From: Vannielia sp.
GTDB lineage: Bacteria > Pseudomonadota > Alphaproteobacteria > Rhodobacterales > Rhodobacteraceae
NCBI RefSeq assembly: GCF_029212645.1
Contig: NZ_JARGND010000006.1
Coordinates: 30,954-94,953 of the forward strand
DNA: 64,000 nt
Direction: 5' to 3'
A model generated the notes under the pieces. It was not told the origin of the DNA. It did no database searches and saw only the letters and a program-made list of their open reading frames with translations. The position numbers and the translations under genes were made by a program. Within the stretch, counting starts at the first letter, position 1. Each line of letters begins with the position of its first letter. Positions 52,082 through 59,160 of the stretch are shown here, piece after piece.

Positions 52082-53385
52082 GCCTGCTGCACACCAACGG
52101 CCCCGCCGGGCAGCACGCGCCAAGCCTTTATGCCGCCGAACTCACCGCTCCCGGCCCCTACCCCGAACTCAAGGGCGAGGTAGAGGCCGATGTGGCCGTG
52201 GTCGGCGGTGGGTTCACCGGGCTTTCGGCGGCGCTGCACTTGGCACGATCCGGGGCGCGGGTGGTGCTGGTTGAGGCGCAACGTGTGGGCTGGGGGGCCT
52301 CCGGGCGCAATGGCGGGCAGGTCAGCCCCGGGCTGAACATGAGCCAAAAGGCGCTGGAGGCGCGGTTTGGCCGGGAGGCGGCCGAGGGCTATTGGCGCAT
52401 CGGGTTGGAGGCGGTGGAAGATGTGCGCCGCTTAGCGCACGATCTGGCCCCCGAGGCGCATTGGGCCGATGGCGTTGTCACCGCCTGCTATAGCGCGGCA
52501 GAGGCCAGGAATGCCGCAGAGAATGCGCGCTATCTTTCTGAAACCTATGGCTATTCCAGCATCGAGCCACTCGACGGCGCTGCGCTACGCGGGCATGTTG
52601 CCTCAGCGCTTTATGCCGGAGGGACGGTCGATTGGAACGCCGGGCACATCCAGCCACTGGCCTTGGCCTTTGGGCTGGCGCGGGGGGCGGCGGCTGCCGG
52701 AGCGGCGCTGCATGAGCGCTCCGAGGTGCATCGCATCGCCCCCGAGGGGGAGGGCTGGCTTGTGGCCACAGGCCACGGGCGGGTGCTGGCCCGGCAGGTT
52801 GTGCTGGGCTGCAACGGCTATCTGGGGCGGATGGTGCCCAGGGTCGCCAGCCGGGTGTTCCCGATCAACAATTACATCGCCGCGACAGTGCCTTTGGGCG
52901 CGCGCGCAGCCGAGCTTTTGCCCCGCAATACAGCCGTTTATGACACGAAGTTCGTGTTGAATTACTTTCGCCTCTCGCCCGATCAGCGGCTTATCTTTGG
53001 CGGTGGTGAAAGCTATGGCGCGCGCTTTCCGGCCGATATCCCCGCCGTGGTGCGCCCGGCGTTGGAGCGGGTGTTTCCGCAGCTTGAAGGGGTTGAGATC
53101 AGCCACGCATGGGGCGGCACATTGGCGATCACGCCCAAGCGTGTGCCACATTTCGCCCAGGCCGAAACCGGGCTTTGGGCGGCGTCCGGCTACTCCGGCC
53201 ACGGGGTTGCGCTGGCGGTGGCGGCGGGGCGGATGATAGCGCAGGCGATTGCCGGAAATGCGCATGATTTCAACCTGATGACCCGTCTGCCCACCCCGCC
53301 CTTCCCCGGTGGGCCGCTTCTGCGGGGGGCGCTTTCCACCGTTGCCTTGCGCTGGTTTTCGCTGCGGGACCGGCTGGGGATTTAG
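52078..53385 (+). CDS. FAD-dependent amine oxidoreductase (PuuB-like)
   Basis: A 435-aa DAO-family flavoenzyme. The FAD-binding motif is VAVVGGGFTGLSAALHLARS (near 40-59), then EAQRVGWGASGRNGGQVSPG, which is the signature of gamma-glutamylputrescine oxidase. The C-terminal substrate region has FGGGESYGARF and AASGYSGHGVALAVAAGRMI. It would oxidise the gamma-glutamylated amine to an aldehyde. ATG overlaps the ligase stop. It is the last gene of the operon; no aldehyde dehydrogenase follows. Confidence 0.88.
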   Translation: MSLLHTNGPAGQHAPSLYAAELTAPGPYPELKGEVEADVAVVGGGFTGLSAALHLARSGARVVLVEAQRVGWGASGRNGGQVSPGLNMSQKALEARFGREAAEGYWRIGLEAVEDVRRLAHDLAPEAHWADGVVTACYSAAEARNAAENARYLSETYGYSSIEPLDGAALRGHVASALYAGGTVDWNAGHIQPLALAFGLARGAAAAGAALHERSEVHRIAPEGEGWLVATGHGRVLARQVVLGCNGYLGRMVPRVASRVFPINNYIAATVPLGARAAELLPRNTAVYDTKFVLNYFRLSPDQRLIFGGGESYGARFPADIPAVVRPALERVFPQLEGVEISHAWGGTLAITPKRVPHFAQAETGLWAASGYSGHGVALAVAAGRMIAQAIAGNAHDFNLMTRLPTPPFPGGPLLRGALSTVALRWFSLRDRLGI

Positions 53386-53428
53386 CCGCGCGCGCCTGTC
53401 ACTTAAAATTCACTTTGCCCGTCCTTCA

Positions 53429-53475
53429 CTTTCAGCTACACAATTCCTGAAAGAACAGTTCAGGAAAGCTGAAAG
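53429..53475 (+). promoter_or_regulatory. nested inverted repeat covering the ribosome binding site of the DegT-type gene
   Basis: The outer arms CTTTCAGCT (53429-53437) and AGCTGAAAG (53467-53475) and the inner arms TTCCTGAA (53444-53451) and TTCAGGAA (53459-53466) are perfectly complementary. The two right arms are contiguous and abut the ATG at 53476; the left arms are split by ACACAA. The AGGA ribosome site lies in the right inner arm. As RNA this is a 17-bp stem with one bulge and a 7-nt loop; as DNA it could be a repressor operator. Confidence 0.75.
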
Positions 53476-54657
53476 ATGACACAAGCGCCAAACGTCTATG
53501 ACGCAGAGCCCATCCCCGAAGCCGCGCGCGCTGAAATTGACCGGTTGCTGCAATCGGGAGACCTTTTCCGTTACACCGCGCCGCAAGACGCCCCGGTGGC
53601 GCTGCTTGAGCGCGAATTTGCCGAGATGATGGGCAGCCGCTACGCGCTCGCCGTCTCCTCCTGCTCGGCGGCGCTGTTCTTGTCGCTGAAGGCGCTCAAC
53701 TTGCCGAAAGGCGCGCGCGTTTTGCTCCCCGGTTTCACCTTCGCCGCCGTTCCCTCGGCGGTGGTCCATGCCGATTGCCAGCCGGTTCTGGCGGAGGTGG
53801 GCCCGAATTTTCGGGTGGATCTGGCTGATTTCGCGGCCAAATTGCCCGATGTGGATGCGGTGATCATCAGCCATATGCGCGGCCATACCTCGGATATGGA
53901 TGCGATCATGGCGCTGTGTGATGCCGCCAATATCCCGGTGATCGAAGACGCCGCGCACTCGCTTGGCACCGTCTGGAAGGGCCGCAAGGTGGGCACGATT
54001 GGCAAGATCGGCTGTTTCTCCTTCCAAAGCTACAAGCTGGTGAACGCGGGCGAAGGTGGCATTTTGATCACCGATGATGCCGATCTGGTGGCCCGCGCGG
54101 TGATCATGTCGGGCGCCTACGAACATAACTGGAAGAAAAACATGGGCTTGGCGGAGAGCTTCGTCAAATGGCAAAACATGCTGCCGCTTTACAATATGCG
54201 TATGCAAAACCTTTCCGCCGCCGTGATCCGCCCGCAGTTGGGCGAGGTGGCCCGCCGGGTGCGCGATGGCCGTGCGGGGCATGATCGCGTTGCGGCGGCG
54301 CTTAACCTTTCGACCTGGCTTGATGTGCCGCCGCCGCTTGAAGGCGAGCAGCGCGCGCCGGATTCGATCCAGTTCAACCTTGTTGATATGTCTGATGAGG
54401 ATGTGGCCCGCTTTACCGAGGCTGCCGCCGCCCGTGGGGTAAAGGTGCAGGTCTTCGGGATGAGTGATGACAACGCCCGCGCCTTCTGGAACTGGCGCTT
54501 TATCGAAGGGCTGCCAGAGCTGCCGCAGACCCGCGCCATGCTGATGCGCGCCTGCGATGTGCGCCTGCCCGCACGGCTGACCGAGGATGAGCTTGATTAC
54601 ATCTCAAGCGCCCTTGTGGGCGCCGCAGAGGCCGCCAAAGGGGCCGCTGCGGCCTGA
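53476..54657 (+). CDS. DegT/DnrJ/EryC1-family PLP aminotransferase
   Basis: A 393-aa sugar-aminotransferase-type enzyme. The family segments are SSCSAALFLSLKALNLPKGA, PGFTFAAVPSAVVHADCQPV, IEDAAHSLGT and the PLP lysine K187 in FQSYKLVNAGEGG. Such enzymes usually aminate keto-sugars for cell-surface glycans or antibiotics, but no nucleotide-sugar genes are present here. The variable histidine for other family activities is not obvious. It may belong with the amine operon upstream, from which it is separated by 90 bp containing the inverted repeat. A terminator follows. Confidence 0.85.
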   Translation: MTQAPNVYDAEPIPEAARAEIDRLLQSGDLFRYTAPQDAPVALLEREFAEMMGSRYALAVSSCSAALFLSLKALNLPKGARVLLPGFTFAAVPSAVVHADCQPVLAEVGPNFRVDLADFAAKLPDVDAVIISHMRGHTSDMDAIMALCDAANIPVIEDAAHSLGTVWKGRKVGTIGKIGCFSFQSYKLVNAGEGGILITDDADLVARAVIMSGAYEHNWKKNMGLAESFVKWQNMLPLYNMRMQNLSAAVIRPQLGEVARRVRDGRAGHDRVAAALNLSTWLDVPPPLEGEQRAPDSIQFNLVDMSDEDVARFTEAAAARGVKVQVFGMSDDNARAFWNWRFIEGLPELPQTRAMLMRACDVRLPARLTEDELDYISSALVGAAEAAKGAAAA

Positions 54658-54682
54658 TAACGGCTTGCATATTTTCAACATC

Positions 54683-54718
54683 AAGGCCCTGCGGAGCGAC
54701 CAGCGGGGCCTTTTCTTT
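54683..54718 (+). terminator. rho-independent terminator of the DegT-type gene
   Basis: AAGGCCCTGC and GCGGGGCCTT form a 10-bp stem (one T-G pair), followed by TTCTTTT. It lies 25 bp after the stop. Confidence 0.85.
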
Positions 54719-54779
54719 TAGGGGCCAGCAAGGAACGCCTTGCAGAATTGCGACGTTTTGCACCCATCCGCCCTGCCTG

Positions 54780-55745
54780 CTAAGCTAGCTTTAACTGACC
54801 TTCCAAAAATGGCATCCGGGCGAGCGCGGGGGCGACGACGAGCTCCTTGATCAGCGGGCGCAGCTTGCCTGCCATCCGCCCCGGCATCTCGCCAAGCACC
54901 CCGGCGCGGGCGTTGAGGGAGATGGTGCGCGACAGCGGCGCAAAGGGCAGCGGCAGGATCTCGGCCTGTTCGCGGAAACGGTGCGCACGGCTGAGGCCAA
55001 GCGGCGTGAGGATCGTCCACCCGGCCCCTTCAGCGACCATGGCCATGATGGCGTGATAGCTGTCCAGCTCAAAGCGGTGCGACAGGCGCAGATTTTGCCG
55101 CGCCAGATGGTCGGCAATGGTGCGGCCCATCAGGTGGCGGGTGGTGTATTGGATCAACGGCAGGGCGCGCAGCTGCGCCACCACATCGCCCGCTTGATCG
55201 ACCGCGCCGCGCGGAACGGCGGCGACGAACGGCTCTACCATCAGCGGATGCACCTCCATCCAGCCCGCCGCCGCGCCCATATCGGCGGCCACGATCACAT
55301 CAAGCGCGCGGGTGTCGAGCAGATCGAACAGGCGGTGCGAGGGGCCGGTTTCGAGCAGGAACTGGCAGGACGAAAGCTCACCCGCCATCGCCGACAGCAG
55401 GCGCGGCGTTACATCGGCGTCAAAATCCTCGATCATGCCAAGGCGCAGCGAGGTGAGCGCGGCCATGTCACTGCCCGCGATCTCGGCCCGGGCGGCGGCG
55501 GCCTCGTTGAGGATGTTTTGCGCGCGGCGTTTCAGCGCCTCTCCCGCCGGGGTGAGCGCGACAGGGCGCACCGAGCGGTCCATCAGCGGCACGCCCAGCG
55601 CCGCCTCCAGCGCGGTGATCTGCTGTGACACGCCCGAGGGCGAGGCCCCAAGCCGGCGCGCCGCCGCCGAAACCGCGCCTTCCTCTGCCGTCGCCAGAAA
55701 AACCTCAACCTGCCAAAGCGTGATGCGGCCTGCTTTATCAGACAT
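54780..55745 (-). CDS. LysR-family transcriptional regulator
   Basis: A 321-aa regulator. The winged helix-turn-helix is at 9-70 (LWQVEVFLATAEEGAVSAAA, then RRLGASPSGVSQQITALEAA). The effector-binding domain starts near 95 (LTSLRLGMIEDFDADVTPRL). It is convergent with the DegT-type gene and upstream of phaR on the same strand, so its target is not obvious. LysR proteins usually control a divergent gene; here the adjacent upstream gene is phaR, transcribed in the same direction. Confidence 0.9.
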   Translation of the reverse strand: MSDKAGRITLWQVEVFLATAEEGAVSAAARRLGASPSGVSQQITALEAALGVPLMDRSVRPVALTPAGEALKRRAQNILNEAAAARAEIAGSDMAALTSLRLGMIEDFDADVTPRLLSAMAGELSSCQFLLETGPSHRLFDLLDTRALDVIVAADMGAAAGWMEVHPLMVEPFVAAVPRGAVDQAGDVVAQLRALPLIQYTTRHLMGRTIADHLARQNLRLSHRFELDSYHAIMAMVAEGAGWTILTPLGLSRAHRFREQAEILPLPFAPLSRTISLNARAGVLGEMPGRMAGKLRPLIKELVVAPALARMPFLEGQLKLA

Positions 55746-55821
55746 GGGGTGGGCTCCTGGTCGTGGTCACGCTCGGGGTAATGGGGGTGGCCCGCGTTTT
55801 GGCCCGCCCATCACCGCCGCG

Positions 55822-55855
55822 AAAAAACAACGCCGCGACCGGATGGGCCGCGGCG
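55822..55855 (-). terminator. rho-independent terminator of phaR
   Basis: On the minus strand CGCCGCG and CGCGGCG form a 7-bp stem with an 11-nt loop, followed by TTGTTTTTT. It lies about 30 bp past the phaR stop. Confidence 0.75.
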
Positions 55856-55884
55856 TGGAGGGCTATTTATCAAACGCCGAAGCG

Positions 55885-56463
55885 CTACTTGCCCATCTTG
55901 GCAAGCTGCTCCTGAAGCGCGGCAAGCTGGCTTTTGATCTCGTCAAGATCCTTGCCCTCACTCGCCTCTGGCTTTTCGCCGCCTTCGGGGCTTGGCCCGG
56001 AAGTGCCAAAGGGCGCAACGCCGCCACCCATGCCGCCGGTCATCGCCTTCAGGAACGCCTCTTGCTGGGCGCGCATCGCATCAAAGCCGGGCATATTGGC
56101 CATCGGGTTGATCTTGGTCATGTTCTCCATGACCTTGCTCTGCCCGCCCTGAAGCATCTCGAAAGAGGCGGCAAGGAACTGGGGCACAACCGATTGCGCC
56201 TGCGTGGCATAGCTGCGAACCAGATCGGTGAGCACATTGGTGGGCAGCACGTTGTCACCCTTGCTCTCGTTGTCGGCAATGATCTGGAGCAGGTATTGCC
56301 GCGTCAGATCATCGCCCGACTTCAGATCAACGATCTGCACCTCGCGGCCATCGCGGATGAAGTTCGAGATATCTTCGAGAGTGACGTAATCCGAGGTCTC
56401 GGTGTTATACAGCCGCCGACTTGCGTATCGCTTGATCAGCAGCGGTGCCTTTTCATCTGACAC
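55885..56463 (-). CDS. phaR: PhaR, polyhydroxyalkanoate synthesis repressor
   Basis: A 192-aa regulator that binds PHB granules and DNA, repressing phasin genes until polymer forms. The N-terminal DNA-binding domain reads LIKRYASRRLYNTETSDYVT, then LEDISNFIRDGREVQIVDLK. The accumulation-regulator domain has YLLQIIADNESKGDNVLPTN. The C-terminus has a Gly/Pro-rich linker and a coil (KSQLAALQEQLAKMGK). GTG 56463 is chosen because GGGGAG lies 8 nt upstream; GTG 56472 overlaps that site. Imperfect PhaR-type sites lie in its own leader. Confidence 0.95.
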   Translation of the reverse strand: MSDEKAPLLIKRYASRRLYNTETSDYVTLEDISNFIRDGREVQIVDLKSGDDLTRQYLLQIIADNESKGDNVLPTNVLTDLVRSYATQAQSVVPQFLAASFEMLQGGQSKVMENMTKINPMANMPGFDAMRAQQEAFLKAMTGGMGGGVAPFGTSGPSPEGGEKPEASEGKDLDEIKSQLAALQEQLAKMGK

Positions 56464-56487
56464 TTCTTTCACTCCCCTGGGTTTTTG

Positions 56488-56518
56488 CAGTGCAGCATAG
56501 CTCAGCGTAGTGCAGCAT
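56488..56518. promoter_or_regulatory. degenerate PhaR-type sites upstream of phaR
   Basis: GTGCAGCAT occurs twice, at 56490-56498 and 56510-56518, 20 bp apart (two helical turns). Read on the minus strand each gives ATGCTGCAC; the copy nearest phaR continues as CTGC-ACT-GCA, one base short of the CTGCN3GCAG pattern reported for PhaR. Autoregulation is inferred. Confidence 0.55.
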
Positions 56519-56557
56519 TTTTCAAATTGAAAGCACTTCGCTCAATCCTTGCGCAAC

Positions 56558-56589
56558 AAAAAAAGGGCGAGCCCGGAAGCTCGCCCTTT
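56558..56589 (-). terminator. rho-independent terminator of phasin gene
   Basis: On the minus strand AAAGGGCGAGC and GCTCGCCCTTT form an 11-bp stem with a 6-nt loop, followed by a T run. It ends phaP transcripts before phaR. Confidence 0.88.
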
Positions 56590-56637
56590 GATCACGCCCT
56601 CAGGGAGGAGGAAGGGCGTGTTAAATTTTGCCGTGGC

Positions 56638-57087
56638 TTACTTGCCAGCAGCGGCTTTTTTGGCAGCAGACGTCACCTCGGTGGTGGCTTTCTTGACAGC
56701 CGAAGTCGCTTCTTCGGAGATGTCCTTGCCAGCGGCAAGCATCAGGTCAACGGTTTCCATCTGCACTTTCTTGGCGATCTCTGCGAAAGCGGCCATGTTC
56801 TCGGCAGCCATCTCGGCCTGAGCCGATGCGAAATCGGTCATGGCTTTGGAGTAATCGGTGGGCTCATCTTTCACCTTGGCGATGTCGCCGGCTTTGGTGA
56901 TGGTGTCTTTGGTCCACTTTGCCGACAGCTCGGTCGACTTTTCAGCAGCCTCAAGGGCCACAGCCGAGAGCTTCTCGCCCAGAGCGGCGGACGTTTTGAA
57001 AGCGTCCTGCATGGCGGAACCGTCCACGGGGAAGGACGCCATCATGTCTTGCATCATCTTGGTCATGTCGTTGGTAGCTTTAGCCAT
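56638..57087 (-). CDS. phaP: phasin, PHB granule surface protein
   Basis: A 149-aa amphipathic helical protein rich in Ala, Lys and Met (MAKATNDMTKMMQDMMASFP). It has the phasin_2-like middle section SAKWTKDTITKAGDIAKVKD and a Lys/Ala C-terminus (SAVKKATTEVTSAAKKAAAG). Phasins coat PHB granules and are normally PhaR targets. A strong ribosome site and a perfect PhaR-type palindrome 88-132 bp upstream of the start support high, regulated expression. Confidence 0.93.
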   Translation of the reverse strand: MAKATNDMTKMMQDMMASFPVDGSAMQDAFKTSAALGEKLSAVALEAAEKSTELSAKWTKDTITKAGDIAKVKDEPTDYSKAMTDFASAQAEMAAENMAAFAEIAKKVQMETVDLMLAAGKDISEEATSAVKKATTEVTSAAKKAAAGK

Positions 57088-57174
57088 TGGTCAAACTCCT
57101 CAGGGTCTGGTTGCATCGGCCCTTGGTTGCTCGTTTGCAATGGGCCCGGTGTTTCGTTCTGAGGAATAGATAGA

Positions 57175-57219
57175 TGCTGCACCGCAGAAAATCAACCCCT
57201 TTTTCTGCGGTGCAGCATA
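57175..57219. promoter_or_regulatory. perfect 18-bp inverted repeat, probable PhaR operator of phaP
   Basis: ATGCTGCACCGCAGAAAA at 57175-57192 is matched by its exact complement at 57202-57219, with a 9-nt spacer. Each arm contains CTGCN3GCAG (CTGC-ACC-GCAG and CTGC-GGT-GCAG), the pattern reported for PhaR in Paracoccus/Rhodobacter. It lies upstream of phaP and just after phaC. There is no T run suited to termination. Confidence 0.8.
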
Positions 57220-57241
57220 ATTTTCAATTGTGGATTTTCAG

Positions 57242-59044
57242 CTACTTAACGCGTTGGACGTAGGTCCCCGGCGCTTTTCCGAGGGAAGGATGCCGGGAAT
57301 CACCCGGTTGACGGGCCTCAACCATTTTCCCGCTATGCGTGCTTAGCCACTTTTCCCAGCGCGGCCACCAACTGCCCTCGTGAAATTCGGCCCCCTCCAG
57401 CCACGCTGGCGCCTCGGCCTTTAGATCCGGGTTGGTGTAGTGGCCATATTTCTTTTTGGAGGGCGGATTGACGATGCCCGCGATATGCCCGCTTTCCGAA
57501 AGGATGAAGGACTTTTTCTTTGAGCCCATCGCCCGCACCCCGGCGTAAGAGGCCTTCCAGGCGGCAATGTGGTCGGTCTCGCAGGCAATGGCGCAGAGCG
57601 GCACGGTCACATCCTTGAGCGAGAGCGTTTCGCCGCACAGCTCGATGGTGCCTTCGGCCAGTTCGTTCTTCTGGCAAAGGGACCGCAGATATTCCACCGC
57701 CATCTTGCCGGGCAGGTTGGTGCCGTCGCCGTTCCAGTAAAGCAGATCGAAGGCAGGCGGGGTTTGGCCCAGCATGTAGCTGCGCACCGCAGGCTTGTAG
57801 ATAAGATCAGTGGAACGCAGGAACGAGAAGGTGCGCGACATGTAGAAACTGTCGAGATAGCCGTGCTCGCTCACCTCATCCTCGATCGCATCGACGAAGT
57901 CATCGGTGAGGAACACCTGAAACTCGCCCTGATCCTCAAAATCGGTGAGTGTGGTAAAGAAGGTGGCGCTTTTCACCGATGTGTCACCGCGCTTCTTCAT
58001 CAGCGACAGGGTGAGCGAAAGGGTGGTGCCAGCGATGCAATAGCCAACCGCGTTCAGCTTCTTCTCGCCGGTGATCGCCTTCACCTCGTCAATCGCGGTG
58101 AGGTAACCCTCTTCGATGTAGTCCTCCAGCCCGGTATCGGCATAGCGCGCATCGGGGTTGACCCAACTCACCACAAACAGCGTGTAGCCCTGATCGACGA
58201 TCCAGCGGATCATCGAGTTTGCCGGTTTCAGATCGAGAATGTAAAACTTGTTGATCCACGGCGGGAACAGGATGATCGGGGTCTGGTGCACCTTTTCGGT
58301 TTGCGGCGCGTATTGGATCAGCTCGAACATCCGGTTGCGATAAACAACCTCGCCCTCGGCGGTGCCAATGTTGCCCCCCACCTGAAAGGCGTCCTTGTCG
58401 GCGAGGTTCACCACAAGATCGCCCTGGTTGTCCTCGAGATCGCGCACCAGGTTCTCAAGGCCGCTCACAAGGCTTTGGCCCTCGGTCTCAACCGCACGTT
58501 CCAGCGCCTCGGGGTTGGTCGCCAGAAAGTTGGTGGGGCTCATCAGGTCAATGATCTGGCGCGAGAAAAACTCCAGCCGCTGCTTGTCGTGCGGTTCTAT
58601 CCCGTCAAGCGCCTCCACCGCGTTTTCGATGGCATCGGTGGTGAAAAGATACTGCTGCTTGACGTAGTTGAAGTAGGGATGGCTCTTCCAGAGGGGCGAC
58701 ACAAAGCGCGGATCGTCCCGATCATCCTCGGGTGCCGCGAGGGTTCCGCGCGCCAAGGCCTGCTGGCTTTCCATGTAATGCTTAAGGGTATTGCCCCAAT
58801 AGCTGACCTGCTGTTCAAAGATCTTCGACGGATTTGAGACCATTTCCTGCCAATAGGCCGAGGCGGCCTTTGCATAAAGGTCAGGGGTTGGCCCCTGCAA
58901 TCCGGGGCGCACATTGCGCTGGTTTGAGAGGGCAGAGACCAGTCTTTGCGAGAGTTTTTCGATCTTCGCGAGGTTCTCTTCCAGCTCGCTGGCCGGGGAG
59001 TCCTGCTTCGCTGAATCAACTGCTTCTGTTTCCTCAGTTGTCAT
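57242..59044 (-). CDS. phaC: class I poly(3-hydroxyalkanoate) polymerase
   Basis: A 600-aa synthase that polymerises 3-hydroxyacyl-CoA on the granule surface. The lipase-like box with the catalytic cysteine is GYCIAGTT (C336). Later residues supply the aspartate (IACETDHIAAW) and histidine (FILSESGHIAGIVNPP). The N-terminal domain (about 1-200) includes DPRFVSPLWKSHPYFNYVKQ, typical of class I. ATG 59044 is divergent from phaZ; the two share about 116 bp. Confidence 0.96.
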   Translation of the reverse strand: MTTEETEAVDSAKQDSPASELEENLAKIEKLSQRLVSALSNQRNVRPGLQGPTPDLYAKAASAYWQEMVSNPSKIFEQQVSYWGNTLKHYMESQQALARGTLAAPEDDRDDPRFVSPLWKSHPYFNYVKQQYLFTTDAIENAVEALDGIEPHDKQRLEFFSRQIIDLMSPTNFLATNPEALERAVETEGQSLVSGLENLVRDLEDNQGDLVVNLADKDAFQVGGNIGTAEGEVVYRNRMFELIQYAPQTEKVHQTPIILFPPWINKFYILDLKPANSMIRWIVDQGYTLFVVSWVNPDARYADTGLEDYIEEGYLTAIDEVKAITGEKKLNAVGYCIAGTTLSLTLSLMKKRGDTSVKSATFFTTLTDFEDQGEFQVFLTDDFVDAIEDEVSEHGYLDSFYMSRTFSFLRSTDLIYKPAVRSYMLGQTPPAFDLLYWNGDGTNLPGKMAVEYLRSLCQKNELAEGTIELCGETLSLKDVTVPLCAIACETDHIAAWKASYAGVRAMGSKKKSFILSESGHIAGIVNPPSKKKYGHYTNPDLKAEAPAWLEGAEFHEGSWWPRWEKWLSTHSGKMVEARQPGDSRHPSLGKAPGTYVQRVK

Positions 59045-59116
59045 TTGCTTCTCCCCCCCTTAACTTTATCTTGAGGGTAACGTCGCAACCTTGGGAGGGG
59101 CAAGCGACAATATGCA

Positions 59117-59134
59117 CCCTCCCGGTCGGGAGGG
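59117..59134. promoter_or_regulatory. 18-bp near-perfect palindrome in the phaC-phaZ divergent region
   Basis: CCCTCCCG-GT-CGGGAGGG: two 8-bp complementary arms around GT. It lies 27-44 bp upstream of the phaZ ATG and within the shared promoter region. It does not contain the PhaR CTGC/GCAG pattern. Confidence 0.5.
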
Positions 59135-59160
59135 CAGCGACACGAAAAAAGGGGCGCTGC

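Noticed and set aside
57175..57219. Rho-independent terminator of phaC
   Set aside because: The stem is flanked by no T run on the minus strand, and both arms contain the PhaR-type CTGCN3GCAG motif, so an operator is the better reading.
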